Shown: positions 8,377-19,845, counted from the stretch's first letter. The stretch is DNA of 64,000 nucleotides from Alcanivorax sp. 24 (GCF_004360225.1 NZ_SNUA01000014.1:55088-119087), one strand, 5' to 3'. The notes: generated by a model not told the origin, from the letters alone. Translations and numbers: made by a program.

Positions 8377-10575
8377 TTATTGTTCGCCTTGTTCGTCGTC
8401 GGCTTTGCTCTTCTGTGCCGCTGAACCCTGCTCGGCGTTGATCACGGGCCCGGAGGCCGGCGGCACCACACTCTCATCGGCGCTGCGTTGCTGTTCGCGC
8501 TCATAGGCCCGGCGATAATCATCGGAGGTGCTGGTACGGCCATTGAACAGCCGGTCGACCCGGGTGGGCAGCGGGTTCTTCACTTCCTGCACTAATTCGC
8601 CATTCTCATCAACACTGAACTGCATGGCGGTGATCCCCATGTACTTGTCGCGCGTCATATCCACCAGACGCTCATTGCTTTCCAGGATGGTCGGCTTGAT
8701 GAAGACCATCAGATTGCGTTTCACGTGAGTCTCGCTGGTGGCGCGGAACAACACACCCAACAGAGGAATATCGCCCAACAGGGGCACCTTGCGCACGGTC
8801 TTCTGCACGTCATCACTGATCAACCCCCCCAAGGCGATGGTCTGACCGTCATCCGCCAGCACCGTGGTGGTCAACTGGCGTTTGGTGGTGATGATATCGG
8901 ACGCGGAGGAATCATCCTTCACCGCGGAGGTTTCCTGATCCAGCTCCAGCCGGATGGTATCCATACCCGCCAGATGCGGGGTTACTTTCAGGGTCAGGCC
9001 CACATCTTCCCGTTGGATGGTAGTGAATGGGTTGGCGGTGGTGGAACTGGAGGACGTGGACTGCCCGGTAATGAACGGCACATTCTCCCCCACGATAATG
9101 GACGCTTCCTGGTTATCCAGTGTCAGGATGCTCGGAGTGGACAACAGATTGGTGTTGGTGGTGCTGGCCAGGGCCTGAACCAGAGCGCCCCAACGCAGGT
9201 TTCCATCCGCGTCGGTTTCGCCAACACCAGCGGCAATACCGTCGCCCAGCGTCAGATTGGTGGGGTCATCGGTGAGCATGGCCTGGATCAGGCCTTGTAC
9301 GCTAAGCCCCTGCCCCGAAAAATTGACGCCGCCATAACCGCCACTGCTGCTGCCGGCCAGATACTGAAAGCCCAGGCTGTCAGCCTTGTCGCCGGTGACC
9401 TCGACAATCGCCGCTTCAATCAGGATCTGAGTACGCCGTACGTCCAACTGGCTGATCACCGATTGCAGCTCATTCATCATCTCCGGCTCGGCGCGAATCA
9501 CCAGAGCATTGAGAGAAGCGTCGGCCTGGATCGACACTTTGTTGTCGCCGGTGCCCGCCACGGCGGCGCCACTGGAACCGCCCGGGGTACTGGAACCTTC
9601 CCCTCCCTTACGCACCGCCGCCGCCCCCTGGGCGAAGTTCATCAATAGTTCGGCCATATCCTCGGCGTCGCCATGACTCAGACGGATCACCTGAACCCGG
9701 CTGGAGGCGGAAGAAGGAGTATCCAGCCGCGCGATCAACGGCAGCAGCCTCGCCCGGGTGGCCCTGTCGCCTTTCAGGATCAGACGGTTGGTGCGCTCAT
9801 CGGCCACCACCGTGGCGGACTCCGCTCTCGGCGCACGGCGGTTGCCCCCCGCCGCTTGGGGACTGCTGACCAACTGATCGAGCAGCGACACCATGTTGCC
9901 GGCGAAAGCGTGCTGCAGCTGAACAATCTCCACCTCTTCACTTTCGGTGTTGTCGAGGTGATGAATGATGGCGCGCATGCGCTGAATATTGTCGGCATGG
10001 TCGCTGATGATCAGAGCATTGGCGGAGCCCACCGCCGCCAGATGGCCGTACTGGGGCACCAGGGGGCGCAGCACCGGTACCAGTTCCTCCACCGGGGAGT
10101 TCTGCACCGCGATCACCTGGGTTACCAGTTCCTCGCCGCCGGCCTCGTTGGCCTCGGTCATCGGCAGGTTGCTCTGCTTGGCGGTGGTGTTGGTGACGAT
10201 CTTGACCACATCACCGGAAGGTACCGCGGCGTAACCATGCACCTGAAGAACCGACAGGAACAGCTCATAGACCTCGGCGGACGTCAGCGGCTGATTGGAT
10301 ATCACCGTCACATCACGGGCCCGGACCCGTGGATCGACCACGAAGTTCTTGCCGGTCATCTCCGCCACCTGGCTGATAAACGCCTGTATATCCGCATTAC
10401 GGATATTGACGGTCCATGTCTTGCCATCGGCGTTCTGCACCACCTGGTCCTGGCCGGCGCGCTGCGCGTGGGCCGGCAGGCTCACGGACACGACAAGGAC
10501 AGCCAGAATGCTGCCTAGGGCCGGTGCCAGGAGCCTCTTGGCAGAAACTCCACGATGCTGTTTCAGGGGCTCCAT
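8377..10575 (-). CDS. gspD: Type II secretion outer-membrane secretin GspD
   Basis: 732 residues. The signal peptide ends at AHA-Q (about residue 38). Periplasmic N0 and N1-N3 domains follow (NADIQAFISQVAEMTGKNFVVDPRVRG-type motifs, then three repeats with NALII or NRLIL cores). The membrane secretin domain ends in the family signature VPLLGDIPLLGVLF plus NLMVFIKPTIL. A Ser/Gly-rich loop sits in N3 and a charged, low-complexity tail of about 60 residues closes the protein. It forms the outer-membrane channel through which folded exoproteins such as lipases leave the cell. It starts 10 bp after gspC. The inner-membrane platform genes (gspE-M) are not in the window. Confidence 0.95.
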   Translation of the reverse strand: MEPLKQHRGVSAKRLLAPALGSILAVLVVSVSLPAHAQRAGQDQVVQNADGKTWTVNIRNADIQAFISQVAEMTGKNFVVDPRVRARDVTVISNQPLTSAEVYELFLSVLQVHGYAAVPSGDVVKIVTNTTAKQSNLPMTEANEAGGEELVTQVIAVQNSPVEELVPVLRPLVPQYGHLAAVGSANALIISDHADNIQRMRAIIHHLDNTESEEVEIVQLQHAFAGNMVSLLDQLVSSPQAAGGNRRAPRAESATVVADERTNRLILKGDRATRARLLPLIARLDTPSSASSRVQVIRLSHGDAEDMAELLMNFAQGAAAVRKGGEGSSTPGGSSGAAVAGTGDNKVSIQADASLNALVIRAEPEMMNELQSVISQLDVRRTQILIEAAIVEVTGDKADSLGFQYLAGSSSGGYGGVNFSGQGLSVQGLIQAMLTDDPTNLTLGDGIAAGVGETDADGNLRWGALVQALASTTNTNLLSTPSILTLDNQEASIIVGENVPFITGQSTSSSSTTANPFTTIQREDVGLTLKVTPHLAGMDTIRLELDQETSAVKDDSSASDIITTKRQLTTTVLADDGQTIALGGLISDDVQKTVRKVPLLGDIPLLGVLFRATSETHVKRNLMVFIKPTILESNERLVDMTRDKYMGITAMQFSVDENGELVQEVKNPLPTRVDRLFNGRTSTSDDYRRAYEREQQRSADESVVPPASGPVINAEQGSAAQKSKADDEQGEQ

Positions 10576-10585
10576 AAAGGTCTCG

Positions 10586-11449
10586 CTACGGTGGATAACT
10601 CACGGTGAATTCCTGATCGCCACGCTGTACCACGATGGTGGCGCTCTGGGACTCCTGGAACGACTGCAGTGCCGCCAGGTCATTTTCCTCGGTGCCCAGG
10701 AGATACCCGTTCACCGACAAAATCACGTCGCCTTGATTCAGGCCGACCTGCTCGATCAGTTGTTTTGGCGCGGAAGAGCCCAGCGAATACCCCTGGCTCT
10801 CGCCACTGGCAACAGCCTTGAGGCCGAGCTGACGAATCAGTGTGGTGCGCTGCTGGCCAAGGTCAGCCTCACCCGGCGAGGATTCCTCGGGCTGTCTTGG
10901 CGGAGGAGGCGGCGGCGGCCGGGACGATACCGAGACCCCGCCGAGCGCGGCCAGCTCGCTCAGGCGCAGAGTTTCCAACTGCCCCACGCGTTTGAGGATG
11001 ATACGGTCGGCGTAAATCTCTTCGACGGTGGCGTTGCCGGGCAAGGCATCGCCGATGTGGTACAGCTCGGCGTCCCCGCCGCTCTCGGCAATAATGGCGG
11101 AAGACTGGCTGCGATCCAGACTGCGAAAGACACCGAGCAGTTTCAGTTTAAGGCGGGTATCCGGCGCGTCGACAGGCTTGTCGCTGACGTCCTCCTCCGC
11201 CTGGTACACCCCGAACAGGTTCCAGGCTTCCATCTCCGACGGAGAGATGCCGCGACGCTCCCCGCTCTGCCCGGACGCGGACATGGTGCGCAGCCCCGAT
11301 TCCGGTACCGGATCATTGGGGCCGTAACTCAGCAGCCAGACGGTCTGCGCGATCAGGTAGGCAAGCCCCACCACCAACAGCAACATCACCGCCATACGGA
11401 GCGGAGGCTGCCATTGCTGCGCATTTCCCCTTTGGGCCCACTGAATCAT
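10586..11449 (-). CDS. gspC: Type II secretion inner-membrane protein GspC
   Basis: 287 residues from ATG 11449 (MIQWAQRGNA); a longer start at 11488 is possible. There is one transmembrane segment (MAVMLLLVVGLAYLIAQTVWLL, about 19-40) and a periplasmic HR domain (about 95-165, LKLLGVFRS...AIIAESGG...YHIGDALPG). A Pro-rich linker (RPPPPPPP) follows, then a C-terminal PDZ domain (about 205-287, LGLNQGDVILSVNGYLLG-like core). GspC links the inner-membrane platform to the N0 domain of GspD and helps choose substrates. Together with gspN and gspD it forms a minus-strand operon. Confidence 0.92.
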   Translation of the reverse strand: MIQWAQRGNAQQWQPPLRMAVMLLLVVGLAYLIAQTVWLLSYGPNDPVPESGLRTMSASGQSGERRGISPSEMEAWNLFGVYQAEEDVSDKPVDAPDTRLKLKLLGVFRSLDRSQSSAIIAESGGDAELYHIGDALPGNATVEEIYADRIILKRVGQLETLRLSELAALGGVSVSSRPPPPPPPRQPEESSPGEADLGQQRTTLIRQLGLKAVASGESQGYSLGSSAPKQLIEQVGLNQGDVILSVNGYLLGTEENDLAALQSFQESQSATIVVQRGDQEFTVSYPP

Positions 11450-11658
11450 AAAAGCGTCACTTCCCGTTATCGTTATACCAACCGCCACCGACCTCCGCCG
11501 TTCCGATACCGGAACTGACGACCCAGGGCTGGCCGGATGTCCTTGTTCACCCGGGCCCGCCGCATTGACACACGTTCACGGGTGCCGACGTCGACCGACC
11601 CTACAGCGGACACATTACCGTAATATAAAAAATGCGGTTTTTTTTCCAGCGCTATCTG

Positions 11659-12378
11659 TCAGCGTCCCGGCGGAAACGGCTGACTCATCTGGAACACCAC
11701 ATCGGAGGGATCCCCCCCCTGGCTGACCCCGAGCAATTGGGGCCACGCCCTGAATACTTGTACGTTCAGTTTTTGCTCCGCCACCCGGGCGGCAACCACT
11801 TTTTTCTGTTCGGGGTCCGTCACCACCAGCGACGGGCCGGTCTCCATCATGCTCAGACGCCCCTGAAGAGGCGGCACCGGCGCCGACTCACCGCGCCCCC
11901 AGCCAACCGTGCCCCCACTGTAATCAAGGGTGCCTTTGGCATCGACCACGGCATCATCGGCGAGTTCCAGAGCAATCAGGGTTACCCTTACCGTGCCATC
12001 GGCCTGTCCCTGGGGAATATAGCGGCTTACCATCGCCACCGGCACGCTGGCGCGCCATTGCTCCAGACGCCAGTTACCCCAGGCGGCGCCCAGCCAGCCT
12101 TGCACATCCAAATCGTTGGATACCATGGCCAGATCAAGCCCCGGCGTCAATCCGTGCCAATTGACCTCCCAGCGCGCCCGCCCCTGTTGATCGCGCCAAC
12201 TGACCGCCGCGGAGCCGCTCCACCAGCGCCCCCGGGCGTCGGCCACGGTCAGCGGCGCGCCCCCCGGGCGCAGTTGCGGAATCCGCTCCACCAGCACCGC
12301 CGCCGGCATCAACACAATGAGAAACAGGATCAGACTGACGACAAACACCGCCCCCAAGGCGAAACCACGACGCATCAT
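11659..12378 (-). CDS. gspN: Type II secretion protein GspN
   Basis: 239 residues from ATG 12378, chosen because it puts the membrane anchor (RRGFALGAVFVVSLILFLIV, about 3-25) at the N-terminus; a start at 12426 is less likely. The rest is a periplasmic domain with RGRWWSGSAAVSW and a series of beta-rich segments, matching the accessory GspN family (about 250 residues). GspN is present in some T2SS loci and is not essential everywhere. It is first in a gspN-gspC-gspD unit, with a 209-bp gap before gspC that may contain an extra promoter. Confidence 0.82.
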   Translation of the reverse strand: MMRRGFALGAVFVVSLILFLIVLMPAAVLVERIPQLRPGGAPLTVADARGRWWSGSAAVSWRDQQGRARWEVNWHGLTPGLDLAMVSNDLDVQGWLGAAWGNWRLEQWRASVPVAMVSRYIPQGQADGTVRVTLIALELADDAVVDAKGTLDYSGGTVGWGRGESAPVPPLQGRLSMMETGPSLVVTDPEQKKVVAARVAEQKLNVQVFRAWPQLLGVSQGGDPSDVVFQMSQPFPPGR

Positions 12379-13020
12379 TTCAATCCAACATCCGACATCC
12401 TGCCGGGCATGCGATGGTGCCGGCACGGACGTTTGTTTTCCATGGCATACATGGTCATGAATCCACTACACCCCAATGAACTTGCCTAGCCGTGTCCTGA
12501 TGGACCGACTGGTACGACCGCGCCAGCAACGAAGTCGAAACGTTAACTGTACCTCAATCCGGAGCCTGCTAGCACCTGCTCAAATAGGGCCAGTGCCGCG
12601 CGCAGGGCAAGACGGCGCGATTTCACAAGACGGGGCACCAGGGTGGACCATCACGATGACACGCCCATGACGCCCTTTCCCCGGGGCGGGATGGCCATGA
12701 AGCGACGGTGACAAGCGCGTCGAGGAAAGCAGGAAAAGGGCCGGCATCAGGAGAAGAAAAAGATCGTTGCCCCGGGAGCGGGGGCAACGAAAAGATGCCA
12801 ACTGTCTGGATTGATACTTGATGCCGCCTGGCCACCTCGGCGACGGGCAACCTGCCGCGAAATGGTGGGCCGCATTAACAAGACGAGCCGCGACCGCCAT
12901 GACCGTCGTTTTGTCATGGAATATTCACGGGACCAGGACATTCAGGAAAGGGAAGCTGGAAATCCGCCTCGCGGGGACGCCCAGGGGCAGACGGCCCCCG
13001 GGCAGGAGTGGGTCGGGCAG
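12379..13020. other. Intergenic region downstream of ssb
   Basis: 642 bp without a convincing gene. It holds the hairpin at 12765-12789, reported separately. Open frames here overlap one another and have no recognisable protein features. Confidence 0.55.
12765..12789 (-). terminator. Probable ssb terminator
   Basis: Perfect 9-bp stem CGTTGCCCC/GGGGCAACG with a 7-nt loop. On the minus strand it is followed by ATCTTTTTCTTC. It lies about 230 bp past the ssb stop, giving a long 3' untranslated region if it serves ssb. Confidence 0.6.
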
Positions 13021-13539
13021 TCAGAACGGGATATCGTCGTCGAAATCGTCGGCCGGGCCACCGAAACCGCCACTTTGACCACCACCGCTCTGGCCGCCGC
13101 CCTGGTTGTAGTCATTGCCGCCTTGATCGTAGCCGCCTTGCTGCTGGCGGGGCGCGCCACCGCCCTGGCGGTCGCCGCCACCGAAGCCGCCACCGCCTTC
13201 GCCACGGCTATCCAGCATTTGCATTTCGTTGGCGACAATCTCGGTGGTGTAGCGGTCCTGGCCGTCCTGCCCTTGCCATTTACGGGTACGGATCGAGCCT
13301 TCAACGTAAACCTTGCTGCCTTTCTTCAAGTATTCACCGGCGATCTCGCCAAGCTTGTTGAAGAACACCACCCGGTGCCATTCAGTACGCTCCTGCATCT
13401 GACCGGTCTGCCGGTCCTTCCAGGTTTCCGAGGTGGCCAGGCGGACATTGGTCACCGCCCCGCCACTGGGCATGAAGCGGGTTTCCGGATCGGCACCCAG
13501 GTTGCCGATCAATATCACTTTGTTCACCCCTCTCGCCAT
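13021..13539 (-). CDS. ssb: Single-stranded DNA-binding protein
   Basis: 172 residues. The OB fold (about 1-115) starts [24 protein letters not shown] and includes [29 protein letters not shown] disordered Gly/Gln-rich linker follows (about 116-160), then the acidic tip DDFDDDIPF that recruits DNA repair and replication partners. SSB tetramers protect ssDNA in replication, recombination and repair. The neighbour order ssb - MFS - uvrA resembles Pseudomonas, though here a LuxR-type regulator lies between the MFS gene and uvrA. Confidence 0.97.
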   Translation of the reverse strand: MARGVNKVILIGNLGADPETRFMPSGGAVTNVRLATSETWKDRQTGQMQERTEWHRVVFFNKLGEIAGEYLKKGSKVYVEGSIRTRKWQGQDGQDRYTTEIVANEMQMLDSRGEGGGGFGGGDRQGGGAPRQQQGGYDQGGNDYNQGGGQSGGGQSGGFGGPADDFDDDIPF

Positions 13540-13606
13540 GGCCTTTCACTCCCTCAAATTCGACTGGCCGCCCTGCGGCGGCGTAACTGGATAAACGGGT
13601 ATTCTG

Positions 13607-14974
13607 TCAGTTTTGCCCTTCGGCGGCGAGGGCCTGGAGCGCGTGCTCGTCAAGCAGCTGATTATCCACCTTCAGCAGGGCCAGATGCTTCTCGGTGACC
13701 ACCACCGCCTCCAGCACACCGGGCACGGCACGCAGCCGCTCCACCGTATGGCGCGGGTCGTCGGCGGGGTTCAGTTGAATGACCCGGTTATCGAGCTTTG
13801 GCAGTTCCTTCATGCCGGCCAGACGCCATAACCAGAACAGCGCCATGGCGGCGCACCCATAGAAAACCGCCTCGGCGCCCACCCACTGAAACAGGGCACC
13901 GCCCAGTTGCCCGCCGATGAAGACGCCCAGGAACTGGCTGGTGGAGTACACGCCCATGGCGGTGCCACGGGTACCGGCTGGCGCGGCTCGGCCAACCATG
14001 GAGGGCAACAGGGCTTCCAGCAGATTGAAGGCCATGAAATAGACAAACAAGGCCAGCACAAAGTGCCACAAGGTCTCGCCGGCCACCGCCAGCAACACCT
14101 CGGCGACGATCAGCAAAGCCACCGCCGCTCTTTTGATCGGTACCGCGCCATGGCGCTCCGCGGCGATGATCAGCGGGATCATGGCCAGGAAACCCGCCAC
14201 CAGAACCACCAGATACAGCAGACTATGCTGCTCCAGGCTCAATCCGAGCCGGGATTGCAATAATTTGGGCAGCACCACGAAGGACGCGGTCATGGTCAGA
14301 TGCAGCACCAGGATACCCAGATCCAGGCGGCGCAGATCAGGGCTGCCAAGCACCTGCCGGAACCGCTGCGACGGCGGCAGCGCCTCATCCTGCATCACCT
14401 TTGGCGCCGGCACCCGCAGCGCCACCAGCAACGCCACCGCCCCGAGGGCCACGGTCAACCAGAACAGGCCGCTCAGTCCCAGCCAGTGAGCCAGCAGTGG
14501 CCCCAGAATCAGTGCCAGAATGAAGGAACCGCCCACCGACATTCCGATCAGGGCCATTGCCTTGGTACGGTTGCGCTCGCTCACCACATCGCCGATCAGC
14601 GCCATGATGACGCTGGCGATGGCACCGGACCCTTGCAGGGCACGCCCCAGGATAACGCCGTGGATGGTGTCACTCAGCGCCGCCACCACGCCACCGGCCA
14701 TGAACAGGGCCAGACCGATCAGTAGCATCGGACGGCGCCCGAAGCGGTCGGAGAGCATGCCAAACGGGATCTGCAGACACGCCTGCATCAAACCGTAGGC
14801 GCCAATGGCGGTACCGATCAGCAGCGGGGTGGCGCCCTCAAGCTGCCCACCGAACACGGCGAACACCGGTAGAATCATGAACAGCCCGAACATACGCAGG
14901 GCAAAGATCGCGGCCAGGGAACCGCTGGCACTGATTTCCGTGCGCCGTAGCGCGGCGGTGGGCTGATCCGTCAT
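13607..14974 (-). CDS. MFS transporter, YajR-like
   Basis: 455 residues from ATG 14974 (MTDQPTAALRR); a start at 15073 would add a hydrophilic extension. Twelve transmembrane segments are apparent, with the MFS loop 2-3 motif GMLSDRFGRRPMLLIG. After the last membrane segment, a soluble tail of about 60 residues (VIQLNPADDPRHTVERLRAVPGVLEAVVVTEKHL split here at VIQLNPADD and HTVERLRAVPGVLEAVV) looks like the ferredoxin-like YAM domain of E. coli YajR, which is also about 454 residues. Substrate is unknown. Placed between ssb and uvrA, as similar MFS genes are in Pseudomonas. Confidence 0.85.
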   Translation of the reverse strand: MTDQPTAALRRTEISASGSLAAIFALRMFGLFMILPVFAVFGGQLEGATPLLIGTAIGAYGLMQACLQIPFGMLSDRFGRRPMLLIGLALFMAGGVVAALSDTIHGVILGRALQGSGAIASVIMALIGDVVSERNRTKAMALIGMSVGGSFILALILGPLLAHWLGLSGLFWLTVALGAVALLVALRVPAPKVMQDEALPPSQRFRQVLGSPDLRRLDLGILVLHLTMTASFVVLPKLLQSRLGLSLEQHSLLYLVVLVAGFLAMIPLIIAAERHGAVPIKRAAVALLIVAEVLLAVAGETLWHFVLALFVYFMAFNLLEALLPSMVGRAAPAGTRGTAMGVYSTSQFLGVFIGGQLGGALFQWVGAEAVFYGCAAMALFWLWRLAGMKELPKLDNRVIQLNPADDPRHTVERLRAVPGVLEAVVVTEKHLALLKVDNQLLDEHALQALAAEGQN

Positions 14975-15205
14975 GGTGATTGACAACTGGTGCGACTGGT
15001 TAGGGGCGGCAAGTGTACCAGATTCCCCCGGCACCGGGCGGGAACAAAACGACCGGATACCGATCCGAATCAAGCCCGAACCTGTAAAACCTTGTCAGTT
15101 AAGGCAATAGCAAATTGAACCGCCCCGCCAGGGGTGATAGATTTTTGCACAATACGGTATTTTTCGTAGCCACTCCGATAGCCTCAGCGCATCACGGAAG
15201 ACTCC

Positions 15206-15853
15206 ATGGACAAAATCCCTGCTCAGAAGGTGTACGTGGTTGGTAACCAGCACCTGCAAAACGCCCTGCTTACCGAGTTTCTCGCTAAGGAGTCCATTCC
15301 CGCCACCGCCGTGAAAACGGTTGACATGGTAGCCGAAGACGATCTGGCCGGAGCGGAGCAGAACCTGTTCCTGGTGGATTACCATTCGGTGGACGTCAAC
15401 GATGTCATCAATCATCTCCTGGCCGTGGACCAGCGCCTGGATTGCGACGTGCTCACCGGCGTCTTCAACGTGGACGACGACGCCTCCCTGTCGCGTCTGG
15501 CCGGCCTGCCGATGGTCAATGGCGGCTTCCTGCACGACTGCCCCCAGGGCCTGCTGACCAAGGGTATCAAGGCAATTTTCGAAGGCGAGCTGTGGTTCCC
15601 GCGCAAAGTGCTGCAGCAATATCTGGTGAAAAGCCGCGCGTTCAACAAGACCTTCTCACGCAGCGAAGTGAATCTGACCGACCGCGAAGTGGAAGTACTC
15701 AAAGTCATGGCCACCGGCGCCAAGAACTCCGAGATTGCCAGCGCCCTGAACCTCAGCCCCCATACCATCAAGACCCATATCTACAACATCTTCAAGAAGA
15801 TCAACGCTTCCAATCGCCTGCAGGCGGTGAACTGGGCCCAGGAAAACCTGTGA
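15206..15853 (+). CDS. LuxR-type transcription factor, CsgD/VpsT-like
   Basis: 215 residues. The N-terminal receiver-like domain (about 1-135) lacks a canonical phospho-acceptor set. It shows the CsgD-like pattern LFLVDYHSVDVNDV and a second FNVDDDASLSRLAGLPMVNGGF, then GIKAIFEGELWFPRKVL. The C-terminal LuxR helix-turn-helix (about 148-212) reads LTDREVEVLKVMATGAKNSE, then TIKTHIYNIFKKINASNRLQ. The spacing and the end AVNWAQENL match CsgD and VpsT, which turn on biofilm matrix genes; VpsT binds c-di-GMP. No histidine kinase lies nearby, as usual for this group. A 10-bp hairpin follows the stop codon. Confidence 0.82.
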   Translation: MDKIPAQKVYVVGNQHLQNALLTEFLAKESIPATAVKTVDMVAEDDLAGAEQNLFLVDYHSVDVNDVINHLLAVDQRLDCDVLTGVFNVDDDASLSRLAGLPMVNGGFLHDCPQGLLTKGIKAIFEGELWFPRKVLQQYLVKSRAFNKTFSRSEVNLTDREVEVLKVMATGAKNSEIASALNLSPHTIKTHIYNIFKKINASNRLQAVNWAQENL

Positions 15854-15861
15854 TTCCCCCC

Positions 15862-15886
15862 GGCCGACACGCATCGCGTGTCGGCC
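15862..15886 (+). terminator. Hairpin after the CsgD-like gene
   Basis: GGCCGACACG/CGTGTCGGCC, perfect 10-bp stem with 5-nt loop, 9 bp after the stop codon. Only CTTCC follows, so termination strength is uncertain. Confidence 0.55.
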
Positions 15887-15951
15887 CTTCCAGTCCCGCC
15901 GCCGCCCGACCGTTCATTTCTTTTCTCCTTCACATCATTTCCCCTATACTC

Positions 15952-15971
15952 CACTGTTCATTTTGACAGTA
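15952..15971. promoter_or_regulatory. LexA (SOS) box upstream of uvrA
   Basis: CTGT-TCATTTTG-ACAG (15954-15969) matches the CTGT-N8-ACAG consensus exactly, with TA following on the right flank. It ends 14 bp before the uvrA start, overlapping the leader. uvrA is a standard SOS gene in gammaproteobacteria, so LexA repression is a firm expectation. Confidence 0.85.
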
Positions 15972-15984
15972 GGTGGCAGTACCC

Positions 15985-18810
<2,826 letters not shown>

Positions 18811-18811
18811 A

Positions 18812-18833
18812 GTTCATCGCGGATTGGCGGGAA
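18812..18833 (+). repeat. Dispersed 22-bp intergenic repeat, copy 2
   Basis: Begins 2 bp after the uvrA stop codon and differs from copy 1 (4116-4137) at two positions. Confidence 0.65.
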
Positions 18834-18873
18834 ATCGACTCTTTGTGATGGGAAGCCTTGGTGCTTCGCAGGC

Positions 18874-18986
18874 GGGTCTTGCGTGTATCCCGGGTGTCCA
18901 TGACCCGCCGTGAATACATCCCTGTAGGCTTGCGTTCGGCGTCCTGCCTCACACAGTCATGGACACCCGGGATACACGCAAGACCC
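18874..18986. repeat. Perfect 31-bp inverted repeat with 51-nt loop
   Basis: Arms 18874-18904 and 18956-18986 are exact reverse complements. The loop carries GTGAATACATCCCTGTAGGC, which recurs inverted and slightly diverged at about 19124-19145 in the next element. It may be folded in RNA or extruded as a cruciform. Confidence 0.8.
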
Positions 18987-19061
18987 TCGGTCACAGCCAA
19001 CCGAAGGGTTCTGTGTTCTTTCCACCCAACCTTGATTCGAAGTTGGGCACTTCAGAACTCG

Positions 19062-19170
19062 CGGAGTGTCGCCGGTCAGGACGTTCCAGGACCGTGTTTG
19101 GCCAGGGATGGCCAAACACGAGCTTACAGGGACGTATTCACAGCGTGTCCTGGAACGCCCTGACCGGTGA
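19062..19170. repeat. Composite inverted repeat with inner hairpin
   Basis: Outer arms of about 27 bp (centred on CCGGTCAGG and CCTGACCGG) match with about three mismatches. Inside them CGTGTTTGGCC/GGCCAAACACG forms a perfect 11-bp stem with a 6-nt loop. The right inner part holds the inverted copy of the TGAATAC...CCCTGTA motif from the preceding element. Confidence 0.7.
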
Positions 19171-19219
19171 CGCTCCCCTCCAGAAAGGCAAAACCCCGGA
19201 TTGAAAGGAAGCCCTTCCC

Positions 19220-19570
19220 CTAATCCTCCACTGGGCGCCCGCGGTACATTCGTTTGCTTTTCTTCACCGGCTTGGGCGTTCTGGCCTGGGAAGGTTTCTC
19301 CTCTGAACGAACCGCCTGCCCACGGTACATCTGACGAGGCGCCTCGGGCTCAGCCGGAAGCTCCGGCGCCAGGCTATCGATTTCGCTCAGCAACGCACGG
19401 ATCCGCGTGTCCTGGCTAACCCGGGCATAGTGTCTGAGCTGTTGGCGCAGGTCAGCATCAGACAATCGCAGCGCTACCGCGAATTCCTCGCGAATCCGGC
19501 GCCGGCATTGATTTACCAGACTGACCACCTGCCGGTGCATCAACCAGTGATCGCTCAATCCCGTGCTCAT
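19220..19570 (-). CDS. Hypothetical protein with two MYRG motifs
   Basis: 116 residues. I do not recognise a family. The N-terminal two thirds look helical and charged (HRQVVSLVNQCRRRIREEFA; LSDADLRQQLRHYARVSQD). The C-terminal third is Pro/Lys-rich and contains a repeated short motif, QMYRGQAV and RMYRGRPV, about 30 residues apart, the second at the very end. There is no signal peptide or membrane segment. It is flanked on both sides by intergenic repeats and has no obvious operon partner. Coding is supported by a full-length frame starting MSTGLSDHW and by the internal motif repeat, but not proven. Confidence 0.55.
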   Translation of the reverse strand: MSTGLSDHWLMHRQVVSLVNQCRRRIREEFAVALRLSDADLRQQLRHYARVSQDTRIRALLSEIDSLAPELPAEPEAPRQMYRGQAVRSEEKPSQARTPKPVKKSKRMYRGRPVED

Positions 19571-19590
19571 GCCTCCCCCCCTTTTTTCTG

Positions 19591-19612
19591 GCTCATCGCG
19601 GTTTAGCGGGAA
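19591..19612 (+). repeat. Dispersed 22-bp intergenic repeat, copy 3
   Basis: GCTCATCGCGGTTTAGCGGG plus AA: one difference from copy 1. It lies 21 bp upstream of the hypothetical gene's start. Confidence 0.65.
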
Positions 19613-19752
19613 GTCTCGCTCCAGCCGGGCTCCGTGCAGCCCCGATTCGAGTGAACCGCCGCGTTGCGGACGCCAACAACGACAAACCTTTCCAGGAGAG
19701 CAAAGGAGACCCGTATTGCTCGGTTACCTCGAAGACATCCATTCAGATCATG

Positions 19753-19845
19753 CTACGAAGCCGCTGTGGGAAGCTTGCTTGCAAGCGAATCGCCAACGAC
19801 CCAGGGCATTCGCGGCCAAGGCCGCTTCCCACAGCGGCTTCGTAG
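19753..19845. repeat. REP-like inverted pair
   Basis: Outer arms 19753-19774 and 19824-19845 are exact 22-bp reverse complements. Each arm runs into a REP-like core: TGTGGGAAGCTTGCTTGCAA followed by GCGAAT on the left, and an inverted TGTGGGAAGCGGCCTTGGCC followed by GCGAAT on the right. The core resembles the Pseudomonas REP consensus. Such pairs are typically moved by RAYT transposases; none is seen here. Confidence 0.75.

Larger units (their letters stand above)
18811..19219. other. Repeat-rich intergenic region after uvrA
   Basis: 409 bp with no supported gene. It contains copy 2 of the 22-bp dispersed repeat and two composite inverted repeats (18874-18986 and 19062-19170). These share a motif near TGAATACRTCCCTGTARGCT in opposite orientations. 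Confidence 0.6.

Noticed and set aside
12811..13698. 295-codon plus-strand frame over ssb
   Set aside because: Covers ssb in antisense; the hydrophobic stretch arises from the Gly/Gln-rich linker codons read backward.
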